From Geomonas subterranea (GTDB lineage: Bacteria; Desulfobacterota; Desulfuromonadia; Geobacterales; Geobacteraceae), in contig NZ_CP077683.1 in NCBI RefSeq assembly GCF_019063845.1, positions 1,674,001-1,738,000 on the forward strand: a DNA stretch of 64,000 nt, read 5' to 3'. Numbering within the stretch: position 1 is the first letter of the stretch; each line of letters starts with the position of its first letter. Made by a program: the position numbers and the translations under genes. The notes beneath the pieces are model-generated. The model saw only the letters and a program-made list of their open reading frames with translations, made no database searches and had not been told where the DNA came from. Positions 1-8,140 of the stretch are shown in pieces.

Positions 1-996
1 GTCTATTCTTTGAATCTCGGCGTAAGCCTCCCCCCCCCCGGCTGTAGTTTTCACATTAATGATATCGACCTCGGCATACTCGACCAGCTTGGTGAAGCTC
101 TCCCCCCAGGAAACGGAGGAGGGGCAGACCTCGAATATGGGCACCAGGATGGTCCATATCTTGGTACTGGGATCTCTGGCGGCCAGGTAGGCATCGTGCA
201 GGATATCGATGGTCTTACCTAAGCCATTGTTGGTCCATAGGGTCTCGCCGCAAAGCCCCAGCGGGATTTCGTGGTCGGGGTCGTTGATGAGCTTGGCAAC
301 GGTGCCGTTGGGGCCGAGTTCGGTGGCTTTCGAGCTGGCGGAAAACTCGGTCCAGCCCACCGTGTACAGCGGGTTGGAAACCCCGGCCGGGTCCACAGCC
401 TTGGTCTGGTTGAAGTACACCTTGAATGGCAAGGTGGTGACTCCGCACAGGCTCTGGCAGAGAACGATAGGGGCCGAGGGCTTTGGGGGCCTGCAGGCGA
501 TCGCTTCGGCCCTGGCTGCCATGGTGTCCCAGTTCATCACCTGGGCGAAGAAGGTGTCCACCGGCTTGTTGTCCGTGCTGATCCCGGTCCCCGCCTCTGA
601 GGTCCTGCGCGTCATGACCTTGACTGCGTTGGCGACCTTGCCGAAGGGGACCACGGGGAGCAGTTTCTTCGTCTTCTTGTCCCAGTACCCCACCACTATG
701 TCGCCGTTTGCGCTGTTGGTGGTGTTAAGGTCGACTTTCGCCGTTTCGCCGGCGGCCTTGTTGCGCTCAGTGAACTGCTTCGCAGTCTGCCGGGCGACCG
801 TGACGTTGGGCAGTTGCGATACCCCCGCGAGGGCTCCGGAATCGGCGGCGTTTTGCAGCTGCCCCTTGGTCAGGTACATGTGCCCCATGTCGACTGCGAG
901 ACCGACAAAGGCAAACAGGACCAGGACCATCAGCGCGATGTAGACCAGAGCGAAACCCTTCTGGTCGGCTCTTACTATTTTCCTAAAGGCATCCAT
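1..996 (-). CDS. TadG-like Flp pilus assembly protein (partial, runs off left edge)
   Basis: The reading frame is open on the minus strand from an ATG at 996 to position 1, so the C-terminus lies outside the window. After a short basic N-terminus there is one hydrophobic segment (about residues 13-32), then the motif QLQNAADSGALAGV typical of TadG/TadE-like proteins, in which a single N-terminal helix anchors a large extracytoplasmic domain. Such proteins act as minor or assembly factors of Flp/Tad pili. The gene overlaps the end of the upstream secretin gene by 22 bases, which indicates translational coupling in the Flp operon. A run of ten C (G on the coding strand) at 30-39 encodes glycines. 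The family call is good; the exact role is inferred from context. Confidence 0.85.
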   Translation of the reverse strand, partial: MDAFRKIVRADQKGFALVYIALMVLVLFAFVGLAVDMGHMYLTKGQLQNAADSGALAGVSQLPNVTVARQTAKQFTERNKAAGETAKVDLNTTNSANGDIVVGYWDKKTKKLLPVVPFGKVANAVKVMTRRTSEAGTGISTDNKPVDTFFAQVMNWDTMAARAEAIACRPPKPSAPIVLCQSLCGVTTLPFKVYFNQTKAVDPAGVSNPLYTVGWTEFSASSKATELGPNGTVAKLINDPDHEIPLGLCGETLWTNNGLGKTIDILHDAYLAARDPSTKIWTILVPIFEVCPSSVSWGESFTKLVEYAEVDIINVKTTAGGGEAYAEIQRID

Positions 997-2432
997 GACA
1001 GTTCCTTCTCCTGCTCAGGAGTAAGCTTCTTGTCAGTCGGCAGTTCGGTCTTTCCCCCCGGCACTGTTGGCTTCACGAGTTTGGGCGTGATGAAGAACAC
1101 AAGTTCCTTCTCGGTGATGTCTTTGCTGCTGGAACGAAACAGCGCCCCCAGGATCGGGATGTCGCCTAGCAGGGGGATCTTGGACATGTTCCTGACCTCA
1201 TCCTCCTGCAACAACCCCGCGAGGATCAGGCTTTCGCCGTCTCTCAGTTCCACGCTGGTTTCGACCGTCCTGGAATCGATGATGGGGTAGCCATTGACGG
1301 GGAGGAAACCCTGGATACTGCTGACCTCGGCAGGATTGATCTTCAGGGAGATCATGCCGTTTTCCAGCACCTCGGGCTTGAACTTCAGTTTTATGCCGAT
1401 CGGCTCGTACCTGATGCTGGTGGTGGCCTGACCGTTGGTGCTCTCGATGATGGCGATGGGTACCTTGCTCCCCGCCAGGAAGTTCCCTTCCTGCGAGCTC
1501 TTGACCAGAAGGTTCGGTTCGGCAAGCACCTTGGCGAGCCCCTTCGAGCTCAGCGCCTGCAGAACCGAGGAGATGCCGGCGGGAAAATAGGACACGCCGG
1601 CCTGGTAGGTATCCAAGGTGGCGAAGTTGCCTATGCCGGTCCCCACCCCGGTGGCCTTGCCGTCCGGTCCGCCGATCACGTTGGAGAACCCCTCGGCGGT
1701 GTTCCCCTTGACCAGAAAGCTTATGCCGAGCTTCTTCAGGGATGTCTTGTCCACCTGGGCGACCTTCACCTGCAAAAGCACCTGCTGGGGCTCGTTCACC
1801 GTGATGTTGTTGATGACCTTGGCGGAGAAGGCCTTGGCGAGTTCCTGGGCCTTGGTCCTGGTCTGGTCGTTGGCGACGTTGCCCGAGAGCACCACGGTGT
1901 CATTGGCGTACTGGACGTCGATGGTGTCCTTGGGCGCCATCTCCCTGATCTGGCCCTGGATGGTCTCGCGGTCACCGACTACTCTCAGGTCGAAAAAGGT
2001 CGCGACCGGGCGTTCGTCCCCCTCCCCCTTGGTCCAGATGATCATGCTGGTACTGCCGATGTTGATGCCGTCCAGTTTCAGCACGTATTCCGAGAGGACC
2101 TCGGGCACCACGAACTTGTTGGTGTTCCCGGTATCGGTCTCAGAGCTCCGCTTCCTCGCCGCCCCGGCCGGTATCACGTTGGAGGGGTCGGCGGTGCCAG
2201 GCTTCCCCGCGGCGACCGTCTCTTCGACATCCTTTTCCTTGGCCTCCTTTTTGGTATTGGCGAGGGTCACCAGCACGATCTTCTTGTTCTGACTCTTGAA
2301 GTCGACCAGGATGCTCTTGTAAAGTCCTACCTCCAGGGGTACGCCCGCGTTGGCAGCGGTCACACATGCACAGGTCACTAACAGCGCCCAAACCAGCAAC
2401 TGCACTTGTTTTTTAAGGACGATTATCATCAA
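975..2432 (-). CDS. cpaC: Flp pilus outer-membrane secretin CpaC/RcpA
   Basis: The 485-residue protein has a cleavable-looking signal peptide (LVWALLVTCACVTAANA), an N-terminal pilus/secretin N-domain, a BON-like segment near residues 165-215 (VVLSGNVANDQTRTKA) and a C-terminal secretin domain (about 300-450) with the conserved ending region GLLQEDEVRNMSKIPLLGD and PILGALFRS. It should form the outer-membrane channel through which the Flp pilus passes. Length and order of domains fit CpaC/RcpA rather than the longer PilQ. It lies 33 bases after cpaB and overlaps the TadG-like gene, so it belongs to the same operon. An ATG pair occurs at 2432/2429; the first is used here. Confidence 0.93.
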   Translation of the reverse strand: MMIIVLKKQVQLLVWALLVTCACVTAANAGVPLEVGLYKSILVDFKSQNKKIVLVTLANTKKEAKEKDVEETVAAGKPGTADPSNVIPAGAARKRSSETDTGNTNKFVVPEVLSEYVLKLDGINIGSTSMIIWTKGEGDERPVATFFDLRVVGDRETIQGQIREMAPKDTIDVQYANDTVVLSGNVANDQTRTKAQELAKAFSAKVINNITVNEPQQVLLQVKVAQVDKTSLKKLGISFLVKGNTAEGFSNVIGGPDGKATGVGTGIGNFATLDTYQAGVSYFPAGISSVLQALSSKGLAKVLAEPNLLVKSSQEGNFLAGSKVPIAIIESTNGQATTSIRYEPIGIKLKFKPEVLENGMISLKINPAEVSSIQGFLPVNGYPIIDSRTVETSVELRDGESLILAGLLQEDEVRNMSKIPLLGDIPILGALFRSSSKDITEKELVFFITPKLVKPTVPGGKTELPTDKKLTPEQEKELSWMPLGK

Positions 2433-2465
2433 AGCACCTCATTCATGAGCTATCTGTCAGCCGGT

Positions 2466-3386
2466 CTATTGAAGAACGAATTCCTTGGTGGTGCGCACCC
2501 CGCCGTCTATGAGGGTCACCGTGTGGCTTGAGCGCGCGGCAGGCGCGGGCGCCTGGGCCTTGGGAGCCGCAGCGACGCGCTGCTTTTTCACCGCCGGGCG
2601 CTTCGCCACGGGCTTGGCCGGTTTGGGCGCGGGAGCAGGTTCAGGCGCCGCGACGGTCGGCTGGGGCGTACCCGCGAGGACCTTGGCGATGGTCGCGCCT
2701 TTGCCATCGGTTGGCTTGGAATCCGCTATGTTCCTTAGCAGCAATTGCAGCGTTCCCCTGCTTGCGCCGAGGACAAGCCGCTCCGAGTCGTCCGGGGTAA
2801 CGTCGAGGGTGACGGTAGGGACCACGACCGGTTTTCCTTCCTTTTGTTCGGTGATCTGGCCGGTGGCGAGGACGGGGACGTTCTGCAGGATGATCTTGCT
2901 GATTTTCTCGTTCTGGACGCCCGGGATGGGGGTGGTGAGCACGATGTCGACACGGTCGTTGGGGGTGATGAAGCCCGCCACGCCGGCAACTTCGTTGACG
3001 GCGACGGTCACCGCGCGGTGTCCAAGCGGGATGATGTAGGTCAGGAAACCGGCCCCCTGCCCCCCCGCTTTCGGCTTGAGCTTCTGCTCGGTCACCGCGT
3101 CCCCCTTGGAAATGGCGCGGATGGCGACGCGGCCCACCAGGGGTTTGGCATCAAGCGCGCTGCCCGGCGGGATACTGTCCTTGGGCCAGGAGGTCACCTT
3201 GAGCTGAGGCTCGCTGATCGTGGTGCCGGTGGGGATTTCGCTGGCGGCAACGACGATCTTCTGTGGCTGCACCGCCTTGGTCTTGTCCATCTCCCCTTGC
3301 AGGTAGTGGAAGGTGAGCCAGGCTGCAATTCCTGCAAATACCAGAGCAAGAATCGCCACTACGATCACTGCCTTGGGTCGAGTCAT
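2466..3386 (-). CDS. cpaB: Flp pilus assembly protein CpaB/RcpC
   Basis: The 306-residue protein begins with one N-terminal membrane helix (about residues 7-28), followed by a SAF domain (about 43-108, KIVVAASEIPTGTTIS) and an RcpC/CpaB domain (about 115-230, with VDIVLTTPI). The tail (about 235-285) is rich in Ala, Pro and Lys and ends with a short ordered segment. CpaB is a periplasmic, probably peptidoglycan-associated partner of the CpaC secretin; the SAF domain is related to the antifreeze/FlgA fold. It sits between tadE and cpaC, the usual Tad order. The low-complexity tail may span the cell wall; that is inference. Confidence 0.92.
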   Translation of the reverse strand: MTRPKAVIVVAILALVFAGIAAWLTFHYLQGEMDKTKAVQPQKIVVAASEIPTGTTISEPQLKVTSWPKDSIPPGSALDAKPLVGRVAIRAISKGDAVTEQKLKPKAGGQGAGFLTYIIPLGHRAVTVAVNEVAGVAGFITPNDRVDIVLTTPIPGVQNEKISKIILQNVPVLATGQITEQKEGKPVVVPTVTLDVTPDDSERLVLGASRGTLQLLLRNIADSKPTDGKGATIAKVLAGTPQPTVAAPEPAPAPKPAKPVAKRPAVKKQRVAAAPKAQAPAPAARSSHTVTLIDGGVRTTKEFVLQ

Positions 3387-3410
3387 AGCACCTCCTGAAG
3401 TAAACCAAAA

Positions 3411-3887
3411 CTATTCATAACGCATCGAAGCTTCGGCCTTGATCCGGTTGGTAATGGGAATGAGTATGGGAAGCACCGCCTCGAACTTGTCCCAGGTCAA
3501 CGTGATGCTGACGCTGTCACCGGAACTGAGGCCTGCGGGGGTTGCCAGATCGGTATAAACGATGTCAACAACGACCTCGTTTTTGGGGATGCCGTTGAAG
3601 AGCGAGTTGCAAATGCTGCGGTACACAGCCCCGTTAGACGCTGCGTATTCGCTGTCGGTACAACTCATGGTATGGGTGACGCCGGTGGCAGCCATGCCGT
3701 CGGGGTGCAGCGCAGCGTCGAACTTGGGGGTCACGGCCGCGGCACGGGCACCCGCCCGGGCGGCATTGTTGATCGTGTTTTTGAGGTAGAGAAAACGGCC
3801 GAACTCAAAAAGCCCCATGATCAGCAGTATCAATAGGGGGAGTACTATTGCAGTCTCAACAAGTGCCTGTCCTTTTTGGTCTTTCAT
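3411..3887 (-). CDS. tadE: TadE-like minor pseudopilin
   Basis: The 158-residue protein starts with a short basic leader followed by KGQALVETAIVLPLLILLI and FEFGRFLYLKNTINNAARAG, the TadE-like domain signature: one hydrophobic helix, then a conserved aromatic/amide segment. TadE-type pseudopilins are cleaved by the Tad prepilin peptidase and help start or stabilise Flp pili. It is separated from the two Flp pilin genes upstream by a terminator-like hairpin, so pilins and assembly genes may be expressed at different levels. No strong Shine-Dalgarno is visible before the ATG. Confidence 0.9.
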   Translation of the reverse strand: MKDQKGQALVETAIVLPLLILLIMGLFEFGRFLYLKNTINNAARAGARAAAVTPKFDAALHPDGMAATGVTHTMSCTDSEYAASNGAVYRSICNSLFNGIPKNEVVVDIVYTDLATPAGLSSGDSVSITLTWDKFEAVLPILIPITNRIKAEASMRYE

Positions 3888-3937
3888 TATTTTTCCCTAA
3901 ACTATTTTGTCATTGCCTATGACACTATTGGTATTCT

Positions 3938-3963
3938 TTTATACAAAGTAACACAGTTGTCAA
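3938..3963 (-). promoter_or_regulatory. Possible sigma-70 promoter for the tadE-cpaBC operon
   Basis: On the minus strand a perfect TTGACA box (3958-3963) is followed after 14 bases by TATAAA. The spacing is shorter than the usual 16-18, so the -10 may be a few bases further on. The position, between the pilin terminator and tadE, makes a promoter sensible. Low certainty. Confidence 0.35.
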
Positions 3964-3975
3964 GCAATCTAATAC

Positions 3976-4033
3976 AAAAAAAGGAGAATCTTAATTCTAA
4001 AAGATTAACAATCTTTCAGCAAAAAGATTCTCC
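3976..4033 (-). terminator. Terminator or attenuator after the Flp pilin genes
   Basis: On the minus strand a perfect 10-bp stem (GGAGAATCTT / AAGATTCTCC at 4024-4033 and 3983-3992) is followed by seven T. The loop contains a second small hairpin (AAAGATT / AATCTTT). It lies directly after the pilin gene ending at 4078 and before tadE. It probably stops most pilin transcripts so that abundant pilin and scarce assembly proteins can be made from one locus. Confidence 0.8.
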
Positions 4034-4077
4034 CTATACCTAAATAAGGATTGCTACCCCAACATTAAGAGAACAGC

Positions 4078-4275
4078 TTACTGCGCCAAAGCGGAGTTAA
4101 CGGTATTGAAGGCTTCAGACGTCTTCCCCCCCAAGGCCGTCATTATGACGATACACACGATGGCGATCAGAACCAGGATGAGAGCGTACTCCACCAAACC
4201 TTGACCCTTCTGGCTTTTCAAGTTTTGAACGCCGGCAAGCAGATGCAGGTAAACCATTTTGATCCAGTCACTCAT
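4078..4275 (-). CDS. flp: Flp/Fap family pilin
   Basis: The 65-residue prepilin has a leader ending in KSQKG, then QGLVEYALILVLIAIVCIV. This matches the Flp cleavage motif G-XXXX-EY, with processing expected after the Gly of KGQGLVEY. The mature peptide of about 45 residues is a single hydrophobic helix plus a short polar tail (TALGGKTSEAFNTVNSALAQ). A good AAGGAG ribosome site precedes the ATG. Together with the neighbouring second pilin it is the structural subunit of the Tad pilus. Major and minor roles between the two cannot be told from sequence. Confidence 0.9.
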   Translation of the reverse strand: MSDWIKMVYLHLLAGVQNLKSQKGQGLVEYALILVLIAIVCIVIMTALGGKTSEAFNTVNSALAQ

Positions 4276-4335
4276 AACACGTCTCCTTTTGTAATTAAGA
4301 TCCGCCCAGCGTCAGGCAAAGGCGGCGCTGCAGAA

Positions 4336-4530
4336 TCATTTACCGGCGTTTTGCACGCTGGAGTTTACAGTCTCATAGGTGTTATTGAGCTGCTGACCAA
4401 AGGCCACCAACATGGCGAAGATCACCATGGCTATCAAAACCAGCAACAGCGCGTACTCAACCAGCCCCTGCCCACTGCAGTCGGCAAGTCGCGAACGAAT
4501 TCCAATTAAACACTTATTACCTATTACCAT
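4336..4530 (-). CDS. Second Flp/Fap family pilin
   Basis: The C-terminal part (SGQGLVEYALLLVLIAM, then a polar tail ending NSSVQNAGK) is a clear Flp pilin with the G-XXXX-EY processing motif. The start is uncertain. An ATG at 4530 gives a 64-residue prepilin with a 20-residue leader, close to the family size. An ATG at 4572 gives 78 residues but would be almost leaderless if the sigma-70-type promoter just upstream is used. Neither ATG has a good Shine-Dalgarno. The leader contains two Cys and is less basic than usual. It lies 60 bases upstream of the other pilin, in the same transcript. Confidence 0.82.
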   Translation of the reverse strand: MVIGNKCLIGIRSRLADCSGQGLVEYALLLVLIAMVIFAMLVAFGQQLNNTYETVNSSVQNAGK

Positions 4531-4582
4531 AGATGACCACAATTGAACCAGGGCAAGATGGGGATACCACATTTAATGACAA

Positions 4583-4610
4583 TGTATAGTTCGTTATTAA
4601 GTATTGTCAA
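4583..4610 (-). promoter_or_regulatory. Possible sigma-70 promoter in front of the Flp pilins
   Basis: The minus strand carries TTGACA (4605-4610), a 16-base spacer and TATACA (4583-4588), a near-consensus housekeeping promoter in an AT-rich stretch. Transcription would start near 4576, only a few bases before the ATG at 4572. This argues for use of the ATG at 4530 or for the upstream sigma-54 promoter being the main one. Confidence 0.5.
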
Positions 4611-4716
4611 CAATAGCCCTAACACTAAATTATTATTGTTTTGTAATTTTTTGTTTAAATATTATTTTACGTTAATTTAATCACAGTGACGTGGTTGTCC
4701 AGACAGTAATCGTCCA

Positions 4717-4730
4717 GCACAATGCGTGCC
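4717..4730 (-). promoter_or_regulatory. Sigma-54 (-24/-12) promoter for the Flp pilin operon
   Basis: The minus strand reads CGGCACGCATTGTGCT. It has the GG at 4729-4730 and GC at 4717-4718 with exactly ten bases between, and GGCACG matches the -24 consensus. Transcription would begin near 4705. The sequence between here and the pilin gene is very AT-rich. The next gene upstream encodes a sigma-54 activator, and a phased repeat array lies 110-150 bases further upstream, as expected for an enhancer. Confidence 0.65.
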
Positions 4731-4834
4731 GCGCACCTCACTATGAGAGAAAATTCGTGATTTTATACTGATTACTGTTTCTTAGCGGCTGCGACGCGAG
4801 GGAGGGAGGACGGCATGGACCGGTGGTTGAGGGG

Positions 4835-4889
4835 TTACATGTAAACAATGTGTAAAACGCCCTGTAAAGGAAGTGTAAAGCGGCGTAAG
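4835..4889. repeat. Phased TGTAAA array (candidate enhancer)
   Basis: TGTAAA occurs at 4840, 4851, 4863 and 4874, that is at 11, 12 and 11 base steps, followed by a degenerate CGTAAG at 4884. The first copy is part of the palindrome TTACATGTAA (4835-4844). Copies one helical turn apart put all sites on one face of the DNA. The array lies between the end of the activator gene and the -24/-12 promoter, about 135-175 bases before the predicted transcription start. The remainder of the 4573-4902 gap is AT-rich and holds no gene. Confidence 0.6.
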
Positions 4890-4902
4890 CATAGAGGTGG
4901 GG

Positions 4903-6369
4903 TTACTTCATGTCGTCCCTGCTGATCCCGTGCTTCTTGATCAGGGCGTACATGCTGGGACGGCTGATCTGCATCTGGCGGGCGGCCTTGGCGATGACGT
5001 AGCCGTTTTGCTCCAGCACCTTGATGACGTAATCCCGCTGGGCCGAAGCCGGCTTCGGTTCGGGGTCCGGGACCACGGCGGGATCGACCTGGTCGAGCTC
5101 CATGCACTCCGGGTCTATCACCCTCCCCGATGCCATCAGGAAGCCGCGCCGCACCTTGTTTTCCAGCTCCCTCACGTTGCCCGGCCATGGATGTCTGCGG
5201 ATGGCCTCCAGGGCCTCCTCGGAAAACTCCATGAACCTGTTTTCGTTGCGGGAGAATTTCTCCAGGAAGTACGTGGCCAGACGAACCTTGTCGTCTCCCC
5301 GTTCCCGCAGGGGCGGCAGCTTGATGGTGAAGGAGTTGAGCCTGTAGAAGAGGTCGGTGCGGAACCGTCCCTGCGCCATCGACAACTGCAGGTCGCAGTT
5401 GGTGGCCGCGACGATCCTCACGTCTATCTTTTTTGAGAGCGCCGACCCAACCGGCTGCACCAGCCTGTCCTCGAGAAAGCGCAAAAGCTTCGCCTGCAGG
5501 GTGGCCGGCAGGTCCCCGATCTCGTCGAGAAAGAGCGTGCCGCCGTCGGCGGACTCGAACTTCCCCTTTTTGGTCGCGTAGGCCCCGGTGAAGGCCCCCT
5601 TCTCATACCCGAACAGCTCGGCCTCCAGCAGGGTCTCGGGGATGGCCGCGCAGTTCACGGCGACGAAGGGGCCGTCCCTGCGGCCGCTCAGGGTGTGCAA
5701 GGAACGGGCGGTCACTTCCTTGCCGGTCCCGCTCTCCCCCAAAAGGAGTACGCTCATCTCGGTGGGCGCCACCTTCCTCAGCATGGAGAACACGGTCAGC
5801 ATCCCCGGGGAGGTCCCTATGAACTCGCGGTCAGGGGAGCGGTGCTGGATCTTCAAGAGTTTGGAATCGACGAAGTGGATGATCTTCTGGATGTGCTCCA
5901 GGTTGAGGCGGCTCAGGCGGATGTTGAGACGTTGGGCGAAGGTGTTCTCGATGTGCCGTTCGAGGTAGTTCTTCTTGGAGAAGTTGAGGTAGAGGTTGCA
6001 ATTGTCGCACGACCCTTCGCGCGAGTCGTCGGGGTGGCCGCAATAAGGGCAGGAAGAGGTCGGGGGGAGGTGGTCCCTGATGTGCTCCCACAGGGCCTGC
6101 ATCGTGTTCTGGTCGGAGTAGTAGAGACGGATGGCGGAGCCCCCCTTCCCCTGGCGCACCAGCTTGGCCAAAAGTTCGACCTCGCCGGTCCCGGGAAGGA
6201 CGGGCCTGATGGCGAACAGCTCGCTCAGCTGGGTGGAAAGCCCGACGACGAGGGCGCCGCTGAGACTCAGCTCCCTGATGGTCACCCGCTCTTCCAGCGT
6301 GTCCTCCCTGGCAAGGTAGCACACCGTCGAGTCGAGATGCGTCCGCACCCTGACATCAAGCCTGCCCAT
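4903..6369 (-). CDS. Sigma-54-dependent activator with PilZ-like and zinc-ribbon N-terminus
   Basis: The 488-residue protein has an N-terminal PilZ-like domain (about 1-100, with ELSLSGALV in place of the usual D/N-x-S-x-x-G). A small zinc ribbon follows (Cys107, Cys110, Cys121, Cys124), then an AAA+ sigma-54 interaction domain with Walker A GESGTGKE (211-218), GAFTGA (258-263) and Walker [10 protein letters not shown], and a C-terminal Fis-type helix-turn-helix (about 440-485). No receiver domain is present. GAFTGA is intact, so it should activate RpoN promoters. It is transcribed in the same direction as the Flp operon and directly upstream of it, and is the obvious regulator. Whether the PilZ part binds cyclic di-GMP is unknown; its arginine motif is degenerate. 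Confidence 0.9.
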   Translation of the reverse strand: MGRLDVRVRTHLDSTVCYLAREDTLEERVTIRELSLSGALVVGLSTQLSELFAIRPVLPGTGEVELLAKLVRQGKGGSAIRLYYSDQNTMQALWEHIRDHLPPTSSCPYCGHPDDSREGSCDNCNLYLNFSKKNYLERHIENTFAQRLNIRLSRLNLEHIQKIIHFVDSKLLKIQHRSPDREFIGTSPGMLTVFSMLRKVAPTEMSVLLLGESGTGKEVTARSLHTLSGRRDGPFVAVNCAAIPETLLEAELFGYEKGAFTGAYATKKGKFESADGGTLFLDEIGDLPATLQAKLLRFLEDRLVQPVGSALSKKIDVRIVAATNCDLQLSMAQGRFRTDLFYRLNSFTIKLPPLRERGDDKVRLATYFLEKFSRNENRFMEFSEEALEAIRRHPWPGNVRELENKVRRGFLMASGRVIDPECMELDQVDPAVVPDPEPKPASAQRDYVIKVLEQNGYVIAKAARQMQISRPSMYALIKKHGISRDDMK

Positions 6370-6427
6370 GTTCCCCCCTGAGTGCCATCAGCGACTTAAC
6401 TGGACTCTTTAGTTAAAACATGACAAT

Positions 6428-6456
6428 ATTCTAGCGAATCAGAAAGTATTAGACAA
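6428..6456 (-). promoter_or_regulatory. Sigma-70 promoter of the activator gene
   Basis: The minus strand has TTGTCT (6451-6456), a 17-base spacer and TAGAAT (6428-6433). The start of transcription would be near 6421, giving a leader of about 50 bases. In that leader lies a perfect inverted repeat TTAACT-N9-AGTTAA (6396-6416), a candidate operator. Confidence 0.5.
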
Positions 6457-6557
6457 GGATAATCTCTGTCACAACATCCGTGCAGTTTCTTTACATACCG
6501 TATTTTTGAGGTAAATCTTACCACGAAGCCGCGCATATGACAGTCATGGGGGACACA

Positions 6558-7967
6558 ATGTTCATTCTCGGAGAGAAACTGGTTAAGGAAAACATCATTA
6601 CCCAGGCGCAACTTGACCAGGCCCTGGATCGGCAGCGCAGGCTCGGCGGCAGGCTCGGGCACAACCTCGTCGCGCTGGGCCACGTCACCGAGGAGGACAT
6701 AAAGAGGCAGTACCAGAAAAACCCCCCTCCCCCGAAATGCGTCGAGGACACCGGGCTCGACCTATCCTTCATCACCGACCTGATCTTGAAACACATCGTG
6801 TTCATGGGGGAGTTCCGCATGGGGGACGTGGTGGACCGGGTCAAGCTGCCCATTACCATCGTGAACCGCGCGCTGGAGGTGTTGAAGCGGGAGAAGTTCG
6901 TCGAAATCAAGGGGGCGACGAGCTACGCGTCGGCCACCTACAGCTTCAAGGTCACCGAGTCGGGGCAAAAACGGAGCCTCGAACTGATGGACCTGTGCCG
7001 TTACGCCGGTCCCGCGCCGGTCACTCTCGACGAGTACCAGGCCATGGTCGAGTTGCAGACCGTGAAGTTCATCACCATCAGCGATCAGACCCTGAGGGAC
7101 GCCTTTTCCCACCTGGTCTGCAGGGAGGACCTGTTCCGGCGCCTGGGGCCCGCCATCACCTCTGGGAAGACGGTCTTCATCTACGGCCCTCCGGGTAACG
7201 GCAAGACGGCGATAGCCGAGGCGGTGGGGCGCGTCCCCACGGACTTCATCTACGTCCCCTACGCCATCGACGTGGGGGGCCAGATCATCAGCGTCTTCGA
7301 CCCGGTGAACCACATCCCGGTCTCCCCTGCCCTGCTCCCGGAGCACGTGGACCAGCGCTGGGTCCTGGTGCGCAGGCCGGTGGTCATGGTCGGCGGCGAG
7401 CTCACCATGCGGATGCTCGACCTCGATTTCAACCGCATCTCCAAGTACTACGAGGCCTCGCTGCAGTTGAAGGCCAACAACGGCATCTTCATCCTCGACG
7501 ACTTCGGCAGGCAGCAGATCGAGCCCCGGGACATCCTGAACCGCTGGATCGTCCCCCTGGACCGGCATATCGATTTCCTGACCCTGCACACGGGGATGAA
7601 GTTCGCGGTCCCCTTCGACATGCTGGTCATCTTCGCCACCAACCTCGACCCGGCCCAGCTTTTGGACGAGGCGTTCCTGCGCAGGATCAGGTACAAGGTG
7701 GAGATAGACCGCCCCACCGAACCGGAGTACCAGCGGATCTTCAAAATGGTCTGCGACTCGAACGAGGTGCCGTTCAGCCAGGAGGCCTATGACTACCTGA
7801 TCAGTTACTGTTACAAGCAGTACGGCGCCTTGCCCAACGCCTGTCACCCCCGTGACCTCATAGAGCAGATCATCGTCGAGTCCCGTTACAACAACCGCCC
7901 CGCCCGGCTCTCAAAAGAAAGTATTGAGATGGCATGTGCCAATTATTTTGTTAAAATGGAAGCATAG
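6558..7967 (+). CDS. AAA+ ATPase with MshEN-like N-terminal segment
   Basis: From the ATG at 6558 (preceded by GGGGG at 6548-6552) the protein has 469 residues; an ATG at 6537 would add seven. Residues 1-52 (LGEKLVKENIITQAQLDQAL, then GHVTEEDIKR) resemble the N-terminal MshEN/GspE-N fold of pilus ATPases, which can bind cyclic di-GMP. A winged-helix-like stretch follows (about 75-140), then an AAA domain with Walker A YGPPGNGKTAI (about 209-219) and Walker B GIFILDDFGR (about 309-318). The C-terminal lid-like region has conserved Cys and Arg. It is transcribed divergently from the sigma-54 activator. Function is unknown; it lacks secretion-ATPase motifs, so it is not a PilB. Confidence 0.75.
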   Translation: MFILGEKLVKENIITQAQLDQALDRQRRLGGRLGHNLVALGHVTEEDIKRQYQKNPPPPKCVEDTGLDLSFITDLILKHIVFMGEFRMGDVVDRVKLPITIVNRALEVLKREKFVEIKGATSYASATYSFKVTESGQKRSLELMDLCRYAGPAPVTLDEYQAMVELQTVKFITISDQTLRDAFSHLVCREDLFRRLGPAITSGKTVFIYGPPGNGKTAIAEAVGRVPTDFIYVPYAIDVGGQIISVFDPVNHIPVSPALLPEHVDQRWVLVRRPVVMVGGELTMRMLDLDFNRISKYYEASLQLKANNGIFILDDFGRQQIEPRDILNRWIVPLDRHIDFLTLHTGMKFAVPFDMLVIFATNLDPAQLLDEAFLRRIRYKVEIDRPTEPEYQRIFKMVCDSNEVPFSQEAYDYLISYCYKQYGALPNACHPRDLIEQIIVESRYNNRPARLSKESIEMACANYFVKMEA

Positions 7968-7987
7968 ATTTCGTGCTATGACAGGCG

Positions 7988-8005
7988 ACCGCCGCATGCG
8001 GCGGT
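7988..8005. repeat. Palindrome after the ATPase gene
   Basis: An 18-base perfect palindrome, ACCGCCGCATGCGGCGGT, lies 21 bases after the stop codon and is flanked by a weaker CGTGC/GCACG pair. There is no T run, so it is at best a Rho-type or weak terminator. Confidence 0.35.
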
Positions 8006-8140
8006 GAAGCACGTGCACCTTATACGAATGGAGGGTTCGGAATACAGCTGCAATGGCGTCCCGTGTCATCCACACTAGTCCGGTCATTCATCCCGATGCT
8101 ATTCCATTTTGAGAGGATGCCATCAGCGGGGGAGAGGACG

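Noticed and set aside
4336..4572. A frameshifted or fused pilin because of the odd leader
   Set aside because: A start at 4530 gives a leader of normal length and an intact cleavage motif; no frame correction is needed.
4573..4902. Cyclic di-GMP riboswitch before the Flp pilins
   Set aside because: The region lacks the conserved GEMM core and is explained by promoter and repeat elements.
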